Shown: positions 18,028-27,546, counted from the first letter of the stretch. The stretch is 64,000 nucleotides of DNA from Mycobacteroides salmoniphilum (GCF_004924335.1 NZ_CP024633.1:2046001-2110000), one strand, 5' to 3'. Numbers and translations are program-made. The notes: generated by a model not told the origin, from the letters alone.

Positions 18028-18504
18028 TTAGGGGCCGTCCCACACCGACATGTCGGACGGGTACTTGCTGCAGTTCTCGGTGCCCTTAGCGACGACACCC
18101 TTGTTGTTGAAGAAGATCTTGCCCCAGTTGGGCCACTGAGACGTCAGCGCCTCGGGCGGGTAGTTCACCGCGAAGACTTCGGACTCGGCACGGCGACCCG
18201 TGTAGTCCTTCGCGAAGAACTCATGAATCCGGTCGATCGTCGCCTGCTGCACATAATCGGGCTTGTTGTTCTTATCGATCATGTACCGCGTGTAGTAAAT
18301 CGGGTCATAATCGCGGACCGCGGCCAGATACTGTTCGGCAGTACATGTGGTCTTCAGCATCCGGCGGGGAATTGGGTAGTCATCGGTGGAGTCTGCGGAC
18401 GCAATCGCGGGGAATGTGCTCGCGGCGATACCCGCGGTGACTATCGCAATTCCGGCAGCGCGGAATGGACCGCGAATATTGCTACGAATGGAGTTCAGGC
18501 GCAT
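18028..18504 (-). CDS. Exported conserved mycobacterial protein, DUF5078-like
   Basis: A 158-residue protein with a Sec-type signal peptide: a basic N terminus, a hydrophobic core ([16 protein letters not shown]) and a likely cleavage site after AIASA near residue 37. The mature part is tyrosine- and proline-rich ([28 protein letters not shown]) and has two cysteines that could form a disulfide. I recall this pattern from mycobacterial DUF5078 proteins of unknown function. It shares a bidirectional terminator with the mmpL operon and lies downstream of another exported-protein gene on the same strand (62-base gap). Confidence 0.78.
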   Translation of the reverse strand: MRLNSIRSNIRGPFRAAGIAIVTAGIAASTFPAIASADSTDDYPIPRRMLKTTCTAEQYLAAVRDYDPIYYTRYMIDKNNKPDYVQQATIDRIHEFFAKDYTGRRAESEVFAVNYPPEALTSQWPNWGKIFFNNKGVVAKGTENCSKYPSDMSVWDGP

Positions 18505-18565
18505 GGCGCCATTGTAGCGGTTTTCGTGCAGGTCCGGGGTGCGAAAGTGACTAATTCGACTCTGG

Positions 18566-18976
18566 TTACGCGTTGAAGTGACCGCAGGTGACAGAGTCGT
18601 TGACGGGCCCGTTGAAGATCCCGAGAGCGGGGGGCACCGTCAGGTCCTGGGAGTCGACCACGACATCGTCGACCTGCACCTCGCAGTGCAATCCGACGCC
18701 ATAGGGAGGCAGCACCCGAACGGTCATCCCGGCCTGCGCGGGATCCTCCATCACCAGGTTCACCTCCCAGGACTCGCCCGGCCCCAGACGGGGCTGCTCG
18801 GTCCGCCGGTCCACCGGATCGGTCTTGAATGTCACGGAGATACCGCGGCCGAGGCCATCGACACGAGCGATGTAGCTGATGTTGTGCAGCTCGGCTGCGG
18901 AGGCTGGTACTGCCGGAAGCGCGAGCGTGACCGCCGCTGCCCCGGCAGCGCCCAGCCCTCGGAGGAGGGGACGCAT
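18566..18976 (-). CDS. Small exported protein of unknown function
   Basis: A 136-residue protein with a clear signal peptide ([20 protein letters not shown], cleavage near PASA-AE) and a beta-rich mature part. Two cysteines (HCEVQVD and VTCGHF) suggest a disulfide-stabilised extracellular domain, perhaps immunoglobulin-like. I do not recognise the family with certainty. A putative ribosome-binding GGTAT region is weak. It precedes the DUF5078-like gene and may be cotranscribed with it. Confidence 0.72.
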   Translation of the reverse strand: MRPLLRGLGAAGAAAVTLALPAVPASAAELHNISYIARVDGLGRGISVTFKTDPVDRRTEQPRLGPGESWEVNLVMEDPAQAGMTVRVLPPYGVGLHCEVQVDDVVVDSQDLTVPPALGIFNGPVNDSVTCGHFNA

Positions 18977-19017
18977 ACCGGTATCTTAGCGGCGCCCAAG
19001 AGGCGGCGGCAACGCGA

Positions 19018-20028
19018 TCACTCCAGGTCAGCAGGGTCTTCAGTGTGGTGCACTCCCAGCTGCTCGCAGGCCGTGTTCAGGATCCGCTGCACGGCCAACG
19101 TATCGGCGAGGGGCATCACCGTGCTCTGCGCTCTGCCGTCGAGCAGGCACTCGGTGACCTCTTCGAGTTCGTGACTGTAACCGCCGCCAGCCGGCGGTTT
19201 CACGATTGGTTCGGGATCAGATCCCTTGCGGTGCACCACGATCTCGCGCGGATGATGGAAACGGGGGAGGATATCTATCCAGCCCTCGGTGCCGAAGATG
19301 CGCGCTTGGCCGGGTGTGTGATGCAGCAGTGAGCACAGCAACGTCGCGGTGCGTCCGTCGTCGTAGCGCAGCAACAGACCGGCCTCGGCGTCCACCCCGG
19401 TGGGAAACAGTGAACCGTGTGCCACGACCGCCGCCGGATCGCCAAGGAAATACTGGGCCAGCGAGACCACGTAAACACCAAGATCCAACAGCGCTCCTCC
19501 GCCCAGTGCGGGATTGAACAATCGGTCGTCGGGATCAAACGGGCGGTCAACGCCGAGGTCCGCCTGCACCTGACGGACCTCGCCGATAACCCCGTCGTCG
19601 ACAAGCTTCTTAGCCGCGACGATCACCGGCTGAAACCGCGTCCACATCGCCTCCATCGCAAAAACACCGCGGGCCCTTGCGATATCGATGATCTCTTGCG
19701 CTCCGGACACCGTCGCGGTGAAGGTCTTCTCGACCAGGATCGCTTTGCCTGCGGTAAGCGCCGCGATGGCGGCCTGTCGATGCTGGGGGTGTGGAGTGGC
19801 GATGTACACGGCGTCCACATCGGGGTCGGAAAGCAGCTCCCGATAGGAGCCGAAGGCGCGCGGAATCCGGTGGGTCTGCGCGAACTCCCGGGCACGCTGG
19901 GCCGACCGGGAGGCAACGGCCACCAGCTCGGCTCGCGGTGTGAGCGGGAAGTCGCGGGCCACACTTCCCGCGATACGGCCCGGTCCGATGATTCCCCAGC
20001 GAATGGCTTCAGGCATGGACGTCTCCAT
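19018..20028 (-). CDS. Gfo/Idh/MocA-family NAD(P)-dependent oxidoreductase
   Basis: A 336-residue protein with an N-terminal Rossmann fold (WGIIGPGRIAGSVARDF), the family motif VDAVYIATPHPQHRQAA, and EKTFTATVSGAQEI giving the conserved E-K pair of the active site near residue 100. The C-terminal half is the Gfo/Idh alpha/beta domain. The substrate, probably a sugar or trans-dihydrodiol type compound, is not determinable. ATG 20028 and ATG 20016 are both possible starts; either overlaps the end of the upstream DUF402 gene, indicating cotranscription. Confidence 0.85.
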   Translation of the reverse strand: METSMPEAIRWGIIGPGRIAGSVARDFPLTPRAELVAVASRSAQRAREFAQTHRIPRAFGSYRELLSDPDVDAVYIATPHPQHRQAAIAALTAGKAILVEKTFTATVSGAQEIIDIARARGVFAMEAMWTRFQPVIVAAKKLVDDGVIGEVRQVQADLGVDRPFDPDDRLFNPALGGGALLDLGVYVVSLAQYFLGDPAAVVAHGSLFPTGVDAEAGLLLRYDDGRTATLLCSLLHHTPGQARIFGTEGWIDILPRFHHPREIVVHRKGSDPEPIVKPPAGGGYSHELEEVTECLLDGRAQSTVMPLADTLAVQRILNTACEQLGVHHTEDPADLE

Positions 20029-20533
20029 TCGGGTCGCGCCAGGTCAACGGCATTCCGGCCGCGGCGAGCCATGCGTTCAGATCATGCCCGTGCCTGGCGA
20101 GGTGGCTGATGGTCGCGGCTGCCCGGTGGACGGCGAGTTCTGTTGTGACAGTGGACAACAATCCTGCCTTATGCGCCTCGAGCAACTCATCTACATCCGT
20201 CAATTCGGTTTCACGTCCGCAGCGCACCACCAAGTCAAGATAGTGGTCGATTGCCACCCATTGCGACGGCCCGGGGACGAAGTCGCCGACATCAAGGTAG
20301 AAGTCCTGATCGCGCTCGTGGCCCGGACTGAAGTGAAAGATGTTCGCACGCAGTCCCAGCGTCGGAAGTAGCCAGGATTCCAGATAGTGAAACTGCGCCC
20401 GACCGGGCGTCGGGCGAGCCATGAAGAGTCCCCAGGGCTCCACCCGGTATTCGTCCACCGACCGCACGATTCCCTTGGGGTCGGTGTTCGTCATGGCATC
20501 GAGGTCGAAGACCTCGCGTTTGGGCGGGTGCAC
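20009..20533 (-). CDS. DUF402 domain protein (Rv1632c-like)
   Basis: About 174 residues from GTG 20533, chosen because GGGAGGAA sits just upstream and because the start [18 protein letters not shown] agrees with the conserved N terminus I recall for mycobacterial homologues. The core [19 protein letters not shown] and [12 protein letters not shown] are typical of DUF402. Members of this fold include nucleoside diphosphate phosphatases, but the activity here is unknown. It occupies the same place next to uvrB as Rv1632c in M. tuberculosis. It is divergent from uvrB and overlaps the downstream oxidoreductase start. Confidence 0.85.
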   Translation of the reverse strand: MHPPKREVFDLDAMTNTDPKGIVRSVDEYRVEPWGLFMARPTPGRAQFHYLESWLLPTLGLRANIFHFSPGHERDQDFYLDVGDFVPGPSQWVAIDHYLDLVVRCGRETELTDVDELLEAHKAGLLSTVTTELAVHRAAATISHLARHGHDLNAWLAAAGMPLTWRDPNGDVHA

Positions 20534-20573
20534 GCTGGTTTCCTCCCTGCCTTCCTTACTGGTATGCGAAGGG

Positions 20574-20596
20574 ATGTCGGACCCTCGGCTTACTCT
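20574..20596 (+). promoter_or_regulatory. PafBC-like DNA-damage promoter of uvrB
   Basis: ATGTCGGAC (20574-20582), exactly 8 bases, then TACTCT (20591-20596) fits the mycobacterial LexA-independent damage promoter TTGTCRGTG-N8-TAnnnT, with three mismatches in the first box. TACTCT ends 7 bases before the uvrB ATG at 20603, predicting a leaderless mRNA. Confidence 0.55.
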
Positions 20597-20602
20597 GGGC
20601 TC

Positions 20603-22762
20603 ATGGCTTTCGCAACAGAACACCCCATCGTTGCGCATTCCGAGTACCGCCCGGTCACGGACGTCCTGCGTGCCGATGCGCGATTCGAGGTCGTCAGTGA
20701 GTATGAACCTGCGGGTGACCAGCCGGGCGCCATCGCCGAGCTTGAACGCAGAGTTCGGGCGGGGGAGAAGGATGTGGTGCTGCTGGGTGCCACGGGTACC
20801 GGCAAGTCGGCGACCACGGCCTGGCTCATCGAGCGGTTGCAACGGCCGACGCTCGTCATGGCGCCGAACAAGACTCTCGCCGCGCAGCTGGCCAATGAGC
20901 TCCGGGAGATGCTGCCGCACAACGCGGTCGAGTACTTCGTGTCGTACTACGACTACTACCAGCCGGAAGCGTATATCGCTCAGACCGACACCTATATCGA
21001 GAAGGACAGCTCCATCAACGACGATGTGGAGCGCTTGCGGCACTCCGCGACGTCCAATCTGCTGTCCCGGCGAGATGTCGTGGTGGTGGCATCGGTGTCG
21101 TGCATTTATGGTCTGGGCACCCCGCAGTCCTATTTGGATCGCTCTGTGCAATTGGATATCGGGCTCGAAGTGCCCCGGGACGCACTGCTGCGGTTACTGG
21201 TCGACATGCAGTACAACCGCAATGACGTGGCATTCACTCGCGGCACCTTCCGGGTCCGCGGCGACACCGTCGAGATCATTCCCTCGTATGAGGAGCTGGC
21301 GGTGCGCATCGAGTTTTTCGGTGACGAGGTGGAGGCGCTCTATTATCTGCATCCGCTGACCGGAGACGTTGTGCGTCAAACCAATTCGTTACGGATCTTT
21401 CCGGCCACACATTATGTGGCGGGCCCGGACCGGATGGAGAAGGCGCTGGTTAGTGTCGAGCGGGAGCTCGAGGAGCGCTTGTCCGAGCTGGAAGGCCAGG
21501 GCAAGCTGCTGGAGGCCCAGCGACTGAGGATGCGCACCAACTACGACATCGAGATGATGCGCAATGTTGGCTTCTGCTCGGGTATCGAAAACTACTCGCG
21601 TCATATCGACGGGCGCGGCGCCGGCACGCCACCCGCCACGCTGCTGGACTACTTCCCGGACGACTTTCTGCTGGTCATCGACGAGTCGCATGTGACGGTT
21701 CCGCAGATCGGCGCCATGTACGAGGGCGATATGTCGCGCAAACGGAACCTGGTGGACTTCGGCTTCCGGTTGCCGTCGGCGGTGGACAACCGTCCTCTTA
21801 CCTGGGAGGAATTCGCCCAGCGAATCGGACAGACCGTGTATCTGTCTGCGACGCCCGGGAACTACGAGCGCAGCGCTGCCGGCGGCGAGTTCGTCGAGCA
21901 GGTGATCCGTCCCACCGGACTGGTGGATCCGAAGGTGGTCGTCAAACCGACCAAGGGGCAGATAGACGATCTCATCGCCTCGATCCGTCAACGCACCGAG
22001 GCCGATGAGCGCGTGCTGGTGACGACGCTGACGAAGAAGATGGCCGAGGACCTCACCGACTATCTGCTGGAGATGGGTATTCGGGTGCGTTACCTGCATT
22101 CGGAGGTCGACACCCTGCGACGGGTGGAATTGCTGCGTCAACTCCGGCTCGGCGAGTACGACGTCCTCGTCGGTATCAACCTCCTGAGGGAAGGTCTGGA
22201 CCTGCCCGAAGTGTCACTGGTCGCGATTCTCGACGCCGATAAGGAGGGATTCCTGAGGTCCAGCAGGAGTCTGATTCAGACCATCGGGCGCGCCGCGCGC
22301 AATGTGTCCGGTGAGGTGCACATGTACGCCGACAGGATGACGGACTCGATGAAAGAGGCCATCGACGAGACTGATCGTCGGCGCGCCAAGCAGGTCGCCT
22401 ACAACGAGGCGAAGGGGATAGACCCACAGCCATTGCGCAAGAAGATCGCTGACATTCTGGACCAGGTATATCGCGAAGCCGAAGACACCGAAGAAGTGGC
22501 GGTGGGTGGATCGGGTCGCAACTCCAGTCGCGGTAGGCGGGCACAGGGCGAGCCCGGCCGCGCGGTGAGTGCCGGAGTATTCGAAGGCCGCGACACCAAG
22601 AGCATGCCCCGTGCGGAGCTGGCCGATCTGATCAAGGACATGACCGAGCAGATGATGGCGGCGGCGCGCGATCTGCAGTTCGAGCTGGCGGCGCGCTTCC
22701 GCGACGAGGTCGCGGATCTGAAGAAGGAATTACGCGGTATGGACGCCGCGGGCCTGAAGTAA
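20603..22762 (+). CDS. uvrB: Excinuclease ABC subunit B
   Basis: A 719-residue UvrB, the helicase-like damage-verification subunit of nucleotide excision repair. Walker A is [10 protein letters not shown] near residue 60, the beta-hairpin follows with [11 protein letters not shown], the DEAD-like box is [11 protein letters not shown], and helicase motif VI lies in QTIGRAARN. The C-terminal UVR domain ([20 protein letters not shown]) contacts UvrC. ATG 20603 is taken as the start because a -10 element sits 7 bases upstream. The stop codon abuts that of the convergent soxR gene with no gap. Confidence 0.97.
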   Translation: MAFATEHPIVAHSEYRPVTDVLRADARFEVVSEYEPAGDQPGAIAELERRVRAGEKDVVLLGATGTGKSATTAWLIERLQRPTLVMAPNKTLAAQLANELREMLPHNAVEYFVSYYDYYQPEAYIAQTDTYIEKDSSINDDVERLRHSATSNLLSRRDVVVVASVSCIYGLGTPQSYLDRSVQLDIGLEVPRDALLRLLVDMQYNRNDVAFTRGTFRVRGDTVEIIPSYEELAVRIEFFGDEVEALYYLHPLTGDVVRQTNSLRIFPATHYVAGPDRMEKALVSVERELEERLSELEGQGKLLEAQRLRMRTNYDIEMMRNVGFCSGIENYSRHIDGRGAGTPPATLLDYFPDDFLLVIDESHVTVPQIGAMYEGDMSRKRNLVDFGFRLPSAVDNRPLTWEEFAQRIGQTVYLSATPGNYERSAAGGEFVEQVIRPTGLVDPKVVVKPTKGQIDDLIASIRQRTEADERVLVTTLTKKMAEDLTDYLLEMGIRVRYLHSEVDTLRRVELLRQLRLGEYDVLVGINLLREGLDLPEVSLVAILDADKEGFLRSSRSLIQTIGRAARNVSGEVHMYADRMTDSMKEAIDETDRRRAKQVAYNEAKGIDPQPLRKKIADILDQVYREAEDTEEVAVGGSGRNSSRGRRAQGEPGRAVSAGVFEGRDTKSMPRAELADLIKDMTEQMMAAARDLQFELAARFRDEVADLKKELRGMDAAGLK

Positions 22763-23215
22763 TCAGCCCGGATCGGCGAGCAGCAGCGCACCGGTGGACC
22801 CGTCCTCGGCAAGGACATCGGCGGGATTGAAGAGAGTGCACTTCGTCATCGACAGGCATCCACAGCCGATGCACCCAGTGAGCTTCTCCTGCATATCTGC
22901 GATGGCGTTCTTGCGCTCTTCCAGATGCGAATGCCACTGGCGCGAGATTCGTTGCCAGTCACGAGTACTCGGTGCTCGGTCATCCGGCAGGCTCGACAGC
23001 ACGTCGGCGACCTCCGACAACGGAATGCCGAATCCGGTCGCGACCCGAATCAACGAGATGCGGCGCAACGCGTGGCGGCGGAACACCCGTGCATTGCCGG
23101 ACGTGCGCTCGGCCGGGATCAGGCCGATATCGGCGTAGTACCGCACCGCGGATACCGCGATTCCGGAACGCCGGGCCACCTCGCCGATCGGCAACAGCTC
23201 GGCCTTGTCCTTCAT
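22763..23215 (-). CDS. soxR: SoxR-type redox-sensing MerR regulator
   Basis: A 150-residue MerR-family protein: the N-terminal winged helix (IGEVARRSGIAVSAVRYYAD), a dimerisation helix, and a C-terminal [2Fe-2S] ligand cluster CIGCGCLSMTKC that defines SoxR. SoxR activates target promoters when its cluster is oxidised by redox-cycling compounds. It is divergent from an MFS efflux gene with a 46-base intergenic region carrying a SoxR-box-like palindrome, so that gene is the likely target. The M. tuberculosis uvrB-Rv1634 interval has no such regulator as far as I recall. Confidence 0.93.
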   Translation of the reverse strand: MKDKAELLPIGEVARRSGIAVSAVRYYADIGLIPAERTSGNARVFRRHALRRISLIRVATGFGIPLSEVADVLSSLPDDRAPSTRDWQRISRQWHSHLEERKNAIADMQEKLTGCIGCGCLSMTKCTLFNPADVLAEDGSTGALLLADPG

Positions 23216-23229
23216 CAGGCCTCCTTGAT

Positions 23230-23245
23230 CTCAAGTGCACTTTAG
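23230..23245. promoter_or_regulatory. SoxR box between soxR and the MFS gene
   Basis: CTCAAGTGCACTTTAG at 23230-23245 is a near-perfect inverted repeat closely resembling the enterobacterial SoxR site CCTCAAGTTAACTTGAGG. It lies in the 46-base divergent intergenic region, where MerR-type activators bind between the -35 and -10 elements. Confidence 0.72.
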
Positions 23246-23261
23246 CTCATAGCGTGTCGAC

Positions 23262-24710
23262 ATGACTCACGACGTGGCGACCGGCAGCTGGCGGGATCTG
23301 TTGTACGGGCGGCAACTCGGCATCGTTACGGTGCTCGCTGGTGGAGTGGCGCTGTACGCGACCAATGTGTACCTCACCACCAGTCTGTTGCCGAGCGCCG
23401 TCGCCGATATTGGTGGGGAACGTTTCTACGCGTGGGTGACAACGCTGTATCTGATCGCCTCAGTGAGTGCCGCCACGGTGGTGAGCCCCCTTCTTGGCTG
23501 GGCGGGTCCACGCGGCGCTTATCTACTCGCGTTCAGCGCGTTCGCCGCGGGCACCGTCGTATGTGCGGTGGCTCCGGAAATGCACGTCATGCTCGCCGGG
23601 CGCGCGGTCCAGGGGGCGGCAGGCGGGCTGCTGGCCGGACTCGCCTACGCCGTCATCAATCTTGCACTGCCACAGCGGCTATGGACACGCGCCTCAGCGC
23701 TCACGTCCGCGATGTGGGGCGTGGGCACCTTTGTGGGGCCCGCGGCCGGCGGGCTGTTCGCCCAATTCGGGTTGTGGCGGTGGGCCTTCGCGTCGTTGAC
23801 GCTGATCACCCTCGGTATCGCCGCCATGGTGCCCTATGTGTTGACGCGAACGGAGCGCGCGGACACCGAGGCTGCGCGGCACCGCATTCCGGTGCGGTCC
23901 CTACTGGTGCTCACGACGGCGGCCAGCCTGGTGGCCGTGGCCGGGCTCCCATCGTCGGTGCCGACCATGGTGGGGCTGATCGCCGGCGCAGCCGCACTAG
24001 TAGTCCTGTTCGTCATACTCGATCGCCGCTCTACGGCCTCGGTACTACCCAAAGCGGTCTTCGCGCGCAACCCGCTTAAGTGGATCTACTTGACGATTGC
24101 GGTGCTTGCGGTGGCCTCGATGGTGGAGACGTACATTCCGTTCTTTGGTCAGCGCCTCGGACACCTGATCCCGGTCGCCGCGGGATTCCTCGGGGCCACC
24201 TTGGCATTCGGGTGGACCGTTGGCGAAATGATCAGCGCATCGGCCACGGCAAGGACTGTCGCACGTGTGGTGACGGTCGCTCCCGTCGTGGTTGCCGCAG
24301 GGTTGGTCCTGGCGGGTGCGCTCCAGCGTGATGGCGCCAGCGTCCCGGAGATCGCACTATGGGCGATCGGTTTCGCGCTGACCGGTGCCGGCATCGGCAT
24401 GGCCTGGCCGCACCTGGCGTCCGCGGCGATGGCGGTGTCATCCGATCCGACCGAAAGTGGAGCAGCCGCAGCCGCCATCAGCACCGTGCAGCTGATCGCC
24501 GGAGCCTTCGGTGCCGGGTTGGCCGGAGTGCTCGTCAATCTCGGTGGATCGGCCAACCGTGGTGCGCACCTGCTGTTCCTCGGCTTCGCCGCGATAGTGC
24601 TCTCTGGTGTTGCGTTGTCCTCCAGAGTTTTTCGCGCAGGACCCGGCCCCGGCGGGAAAGCTGACGTGACGGATAAGCGAGAGGAAGGCGCGGTTCATAC
24701 ACCCGGGTAA
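23262..24710 (+). CDS. MFS drug-efflux transporter (Rv1634-like)
   Basis: A 482-residue major facilitator with about 12-14 membrane helices and a short charged C-terminal tail. Helix 1 starts GIVTVLAGGVALYATNVYL, and a motif C-like glycine-rich helix is seen in SAMWGVGTFVGPAAGGLF, typical of drug/H+ antiporters. Its place downstream of uvrB matches M. tuberculosis Rv1634, described as a fluoroquinolone efflux pump. The divergent soxR gene and SoxR box suggest induction by redox-active compounds. It is followed after 13 bases by the lipoprotein peptidase gene. Confidence 0.87.
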   Translation: MTHDVATGSWRDLLYGRQLGIVTVLAGGVALYATNVYLTTSLLPSAVADIGGERFYAWVTTLYLIASVSAATVVSPLLGWAGPRGAYLLAFSAFAAGTVVCAVAPEMHVMLAGRAVQGAAGGLLAGLAYAVINLALPQRLWTRASALTSAMWGVGTFVGPAAGGLFAQFGLWRWAFASLTLITLGIAAMVPYVLTRTERADTEAARHRIPVRSLLVLTTAASLVAVAGLPSSVPTMVGLIAGAAALVVLFVILDRRSTASVLPKAVFARNPLKWIYLTIAVLAVASMVETYIPFFGQRLGHLIPVAAGFLGATLAFGWTVGEMISASATARTVARVVTVAPVVVAAGLVLAGALQRDGASVPEIALWAIGFALTGAGIGMAWPHLASAAMAVSSDPTESGAAAAAISTVQLIAGAFGAGLAGVLVNLGGSANRGAHLLFLGFAAIVLSGVALSSRVFRAGPGPGGKADVTDKREEGAVHTPG

Positions 24711-24723
24711 GCGTCACGGGTGT

Positions 24724-26181
24724 ATGAACGAAACCATGCATCGGATTCTCGCCCTGACGGCCGCCGTGCTCACCATCGCCTCCTGCGGTACGCCGCAGAA
24801 TCAGAGCGCGCCGGCAAGTAGCACTCCCTCCACCACGGACGATCGCGGCGCATTTCGCGATCTGTATCGGGAGTTGATCGAGACCAATACGACCGCATCG
24901 CAGGGGAGTTGCACCGAGGCTGCCCAGAAGATGGCCGACCGCCTCAAGTCAGCCGGATACACCGATAAGGACCTGGTGCTGTTCAGCCCACCCGATCACC
25001 CCAAGGACGGCGGACTGGTCGCGACGCTTGCCGGGGCCGATGCGGGTGCCAAGCCCATTCTGTTGCTGGCGCATATCGATGTTGTCGAAGCCAAACGTGA
25101 GGACTGGAAGCGTGATCCGTTCACCCTCGTCGAGGAGAACGGATATTTCTACGCTCGCGGCGCCGAGGACGACAAGGCCATGGCCGCGATCTTCGTGGAC
25201 AGCCTCATCCGGTACCGCGCAGAGAACTTCGTGCCGAAACGCCCGATTCGCGTGGCACTCACCTGCGGCGAAGAAGGCGGCGGGCAGGTCAACGGCGCCG
25301 AGTGGCTCCATCAGAACCGGCCCGAGCTTGTCGATGCCGAATTCGTCGTCAATGAAGGCGCCGGCGGCGACCTCGACGAAGACAACAAACCCATCCTGCT
25401 GGAAATCCAGGCGGGTCAGAAGATCTACCAGGACTTCACCCTGGAGGTCACCGACGAGGGCGGACACAGCAGCCAGCCCCGACCGTTCAACGCGATACAG
25501 GCACTCGGGGCCGGTCTGGACCGGCTCGCCGCCGCGCCGTTCCCGGTCCAGCTCAACGACGTGACCCGGGCGTATTTCACGGCACAGGCCCCACTGCAAC
25601 CGGGTGAGGTGGGTCGAGCGATGTCGGCAATTGTCGCCAATCCGCAAGACCCGGCGGCGACCTCCGTCCTGTCCAGAAACCCGCTGTACAACGCGATGCT
25701 GCGCACCACCTGCGTCCCCACGAAAATCGAAGGCGGACATGCCAACAACGCGCTACCGCAACGCGCCACCGCGAATGTGAACTGCCGCATACTGCCCGGC
25801 GGCGGCGCCGTGCCCGTTCAAGAGGCCGTTCAAGGAGCCATCGTGAAGACCGTCAACGACCCCAAGATCACGGTGAAGCCCGCCGAGGCGTTCCGCACCA
25901 ACGTCGCGAGTGTTCCGCCGCTGACGCCGCAGATCGTCGATCCCATCAAAGCCGTCGCCGGATCCATGTGGCCGGGTGTGCCGCTGGTCCCGACCATGTC
26001 CACCGGGGCAACCGATGCCATCTACTTCGGTAAGACTCCGGTATATGGCCTCAGTGGCATATTCGCCCAGCCCGGGGAGACCCACGCGCACGGGCTCGAT
26101 GAGCGAATCCAGGTGAAGTCCCTGTACGACGGGCGGGCATTTCTCTATCAAGTCATCAGGCTTTACTCCAACGGTGCATGA
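24724..26181 (+). CDS. Lipoprotein M20-family metallopeptidase
   Basis: A 485-residue secreted peptidase with a lipoprotein signal sequence ending in the lipobox TIASC, so it is probably lipid-anchored on the cell surface. M20 active-site features follow: HIDVVEA (metal His and catalytic Asp) near residue 118, ARGAEDDKA, TCGEEGGGQ (catalytic Glu plus metal Glu) and VNEGAGGDLDE. The dimerisation domain is recognisable around TDEGGHSSQPRPFNA. ATG 24724 or ATG 24736 could be the start. It probably cleaves peptides or acylated amino acids. It follows the MFS gene closely and may share its transcript. Confidence 0.88.
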   Translation: MNETMHRILALTAAVLTIASCGTPQNQSAPASSTPSTTDDRGAFRDLYRELIETNTTASQGSCTEAAQKMADRLKSAGYTDKDLVLFSPPDHPKDGGLVATLAGADAGAKPILLLAHIDVVEAKREDWKRDPFTLVEENGYFYARGAEDDKAMAAIFVDSLIRYRAENFVPKRPIRVALTCGEEGGGQVNGAEWLHQNRPELVDAEFVVNEGAGGDLDEDNKPILLEIQAGQKIYQDFTLEVTDEGGHSSQPRPFNAIQALGAGLDRLAAAPFPVQLNDVTRAYFTAQAPLQPGEVGRAMSAIVANPQDPAATSVLSRNPLYNAMLRTTCVPTKIEGGHANNALPQRATANVNCRILPGGGAVPVQEAVQGAIVKTVNDPKITVKPAEAFRTNVASVPPLTPQIVDPIKAVAGSMWPGVPLVPTMSTGATDAIYFGKTPVYGLSGIFAQPGETHAHGLDERIQVKSLYDGRAFLYQVIRLYSNGA

Positions 26182-26365
26182 CCGCGTGGCGTAATGGCGC
26201 GTGATCGTCCTCATAGCCGGATTGAGGCGCAGGCCATACCTGCACGCGCACCCGGCGAGGGAAAATCACGCGCATAGCCCGACACAATCAGCCAAATGGC
26301 GCATGGCCGGGGCCCTTCCCGGCTAATCTCATCTGGCCTGGTCAAATGGAACTGGAGGACCTTTC

Positions 26366-26806
26366 ATGAGTGCATACAGCACTGTCGTTGTCGGTACCGA
26401 CGGATCGGATTCGTCGTACCGGGCGGTCGACCGCGCTGGAGCCATCGCGGGCGCTGCCGGTGCCAAGCTCATCGTCGCGACCGCGTACTTCCCGGAGAAC
26501 AACCCCCACTCGGCCGATGTGCTCAAGGATGACGCGTACAAGGTCACCGGTAAGGCGCCCGTCTACGACATCCTGCGCACTGCCCGCGAGCGCGCGGGAG
26601 CGGCGGGCGCGACGAGCGTGGAAGAACGCTCGATCGAGGGAGCGCCGGTGGATGCGCTGCTGGATCTGGTGCTGGATACCAAGGCTGATCTGCTGGTCGT
26701 CGGCAACGTCGGTCTGAACACCATCGCCGGACGGCTGCTGGGTTCAGTTCCCTCGGATGTCGCCCGACGCTCCCGGTGCGACGTGCTGATCGTTCACACC
26801 ACCTAG
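26366..26806 (+). CDS. Universal stress protein (Rv1636/TB15.3-like)
   Basis: A 146-residue single UspA domain. It starts SAYSTVVVGTDGSDSSYRAV and ends with the ATP-binding G-2x-G-9x-G-(S/T) pattern in VVGNVGLNTIAGRLLGSVPS. M. tuberculosis Rv1636 in the same location binds cAMP and ATP, and nearly all residues quoted are typical of that protein. GGAGG precedes the ATG by a short distance. A hairpin overlapping the end of the convergent hydrolase gene follows. Confidence 0.95.
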   Translation: MSAYSTVVVGTDGSDSSYRAVDRAGAIAGAAGAKLIVATAYFPENNPHSADVLKDDAYKVTGKAPVYDILRTARERAGAAGATSVEERSIEGAPVDALLDLVLDTKADLLVVGNVGLNTIAGRLLGSVPSDVARRSRCDVLIVHTT

Positions 26807-26815
26807 GATCCGGCG

Positions 26816-26855
26816 TGGCGCGAACGGGGCGGGCTTACCAGCCTCGTTCGCGCCA
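26816..26855. terminator. Shared hairpin between usp and the MBL hydrolase gene
   Basis: TGGCGCGAACGGGG (26816-26829) pairs with CCTCGTTCGCGCCA (26842-26855) at 13 of 14 positions. The stop codon of the minus-strand hydrolase (26835-26837) sits in the loop. There is no T-run, so it may work as a mutual roadblock or 3'-end stabiliser. Confidence 0.5.
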
Positions 26856-27512
26856 TTCGCCGAGTGATCCGCGTTCCGCACCCACGGTGGTGTCGTCTCC
26901 ATGCCCGGGGTAGACCACCGTGGAATCGGCGTACGCGCCGAAAAGGCGCTCACCGACATCGTCGAGCAGCTGGTTGAAGTCTTCGGGGCTGAAGGTCTTT
27001 CCGACACCACCTGGAAAGAGCGAGTCCCCGGTGAACAGGTGCGTCACACCGGCGGTGGTAAACGCCAGGGCCACCGAGCCCGGCGTGTGTCCGCGCAGGT
27101 GGATCACGTCGAAGTGCAGGTCACCGATATCGAAGCTGTCGCCCCCCGCCAGGAGGGTGGTGGGCGGCACGGGAAGCGGTCCGGCATCTAAATCATGTGC
27201 GGCACTGGCAGATTGGGTCTTGTCCACGATAGCCTCAAGGGCTTGCCAGTGATCAAAGTGTTGATGCGTGGTGACAATGAGCTCGATGTTCGGGGCGTTC
27301 TCGTCCAGTAGGGTCGCCAGCCGTTCCGCATCGTTGGCCGCGTCGATCAGCAGTGACTTGCCGGTGTGCGCGCATGTCACGATGTATGCGTTGTTGTCCA
27401 TCGGGCCCACCGAGGCCTTGATGATGGTTGCGCCGTCCACGGTGCGACGGGCCACGCCGGAGCCCGGCTCGATGTGGCCGGAGTAGTCGTCATCGATGGT
27501 GATCGAGGTCAT
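26835..27512 (-). CDS. Metallo-beta-lactamase-fold hydrolase (Rv1637c-like)
   Basis: A 225-residue MBL-fold protein. The zinc-binding HxHxDH motif is in VTTHQHFDHWQAL near residue 82, further ligands are in LRGHTPGSVAL, LFTGDSLFPGGVGKT and YPGHGDD. The pattern is that of the glyoxalase II/persulfide dioxygenase group, but the substrate is open. ATG 27512 was chosen because the conserved start TSITIDDDYSGH follows it. It is convergent with usp and divergent from uvrA, as in M. tuberculosis. Confidence 0.88.
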   Translation of the reverse strand: MTSITIDDDYSGHIEPGSGVARRTVDGATIIKASVGPMDNNAYIVTCAHTGKSLLIDAANDAERLATLLDENAPNIELIVTTHQHFDHWQALEAIVDKTQSASAAHDLDAGPLPVPPTTLLAGGDSFDIGDLHFDVIHLRGHTPGSVALAFTTAGVTHLFTGDSLFPGGVGKTFSPEDFNQLLDDVGERLFGAYADSTVVYPGHGDDTTVGAERGSLGEWRERGW

Positions 27513-27546
27513 GGTTTCACCGTAGTGGCCCCGCGTGGCGCGAGGG

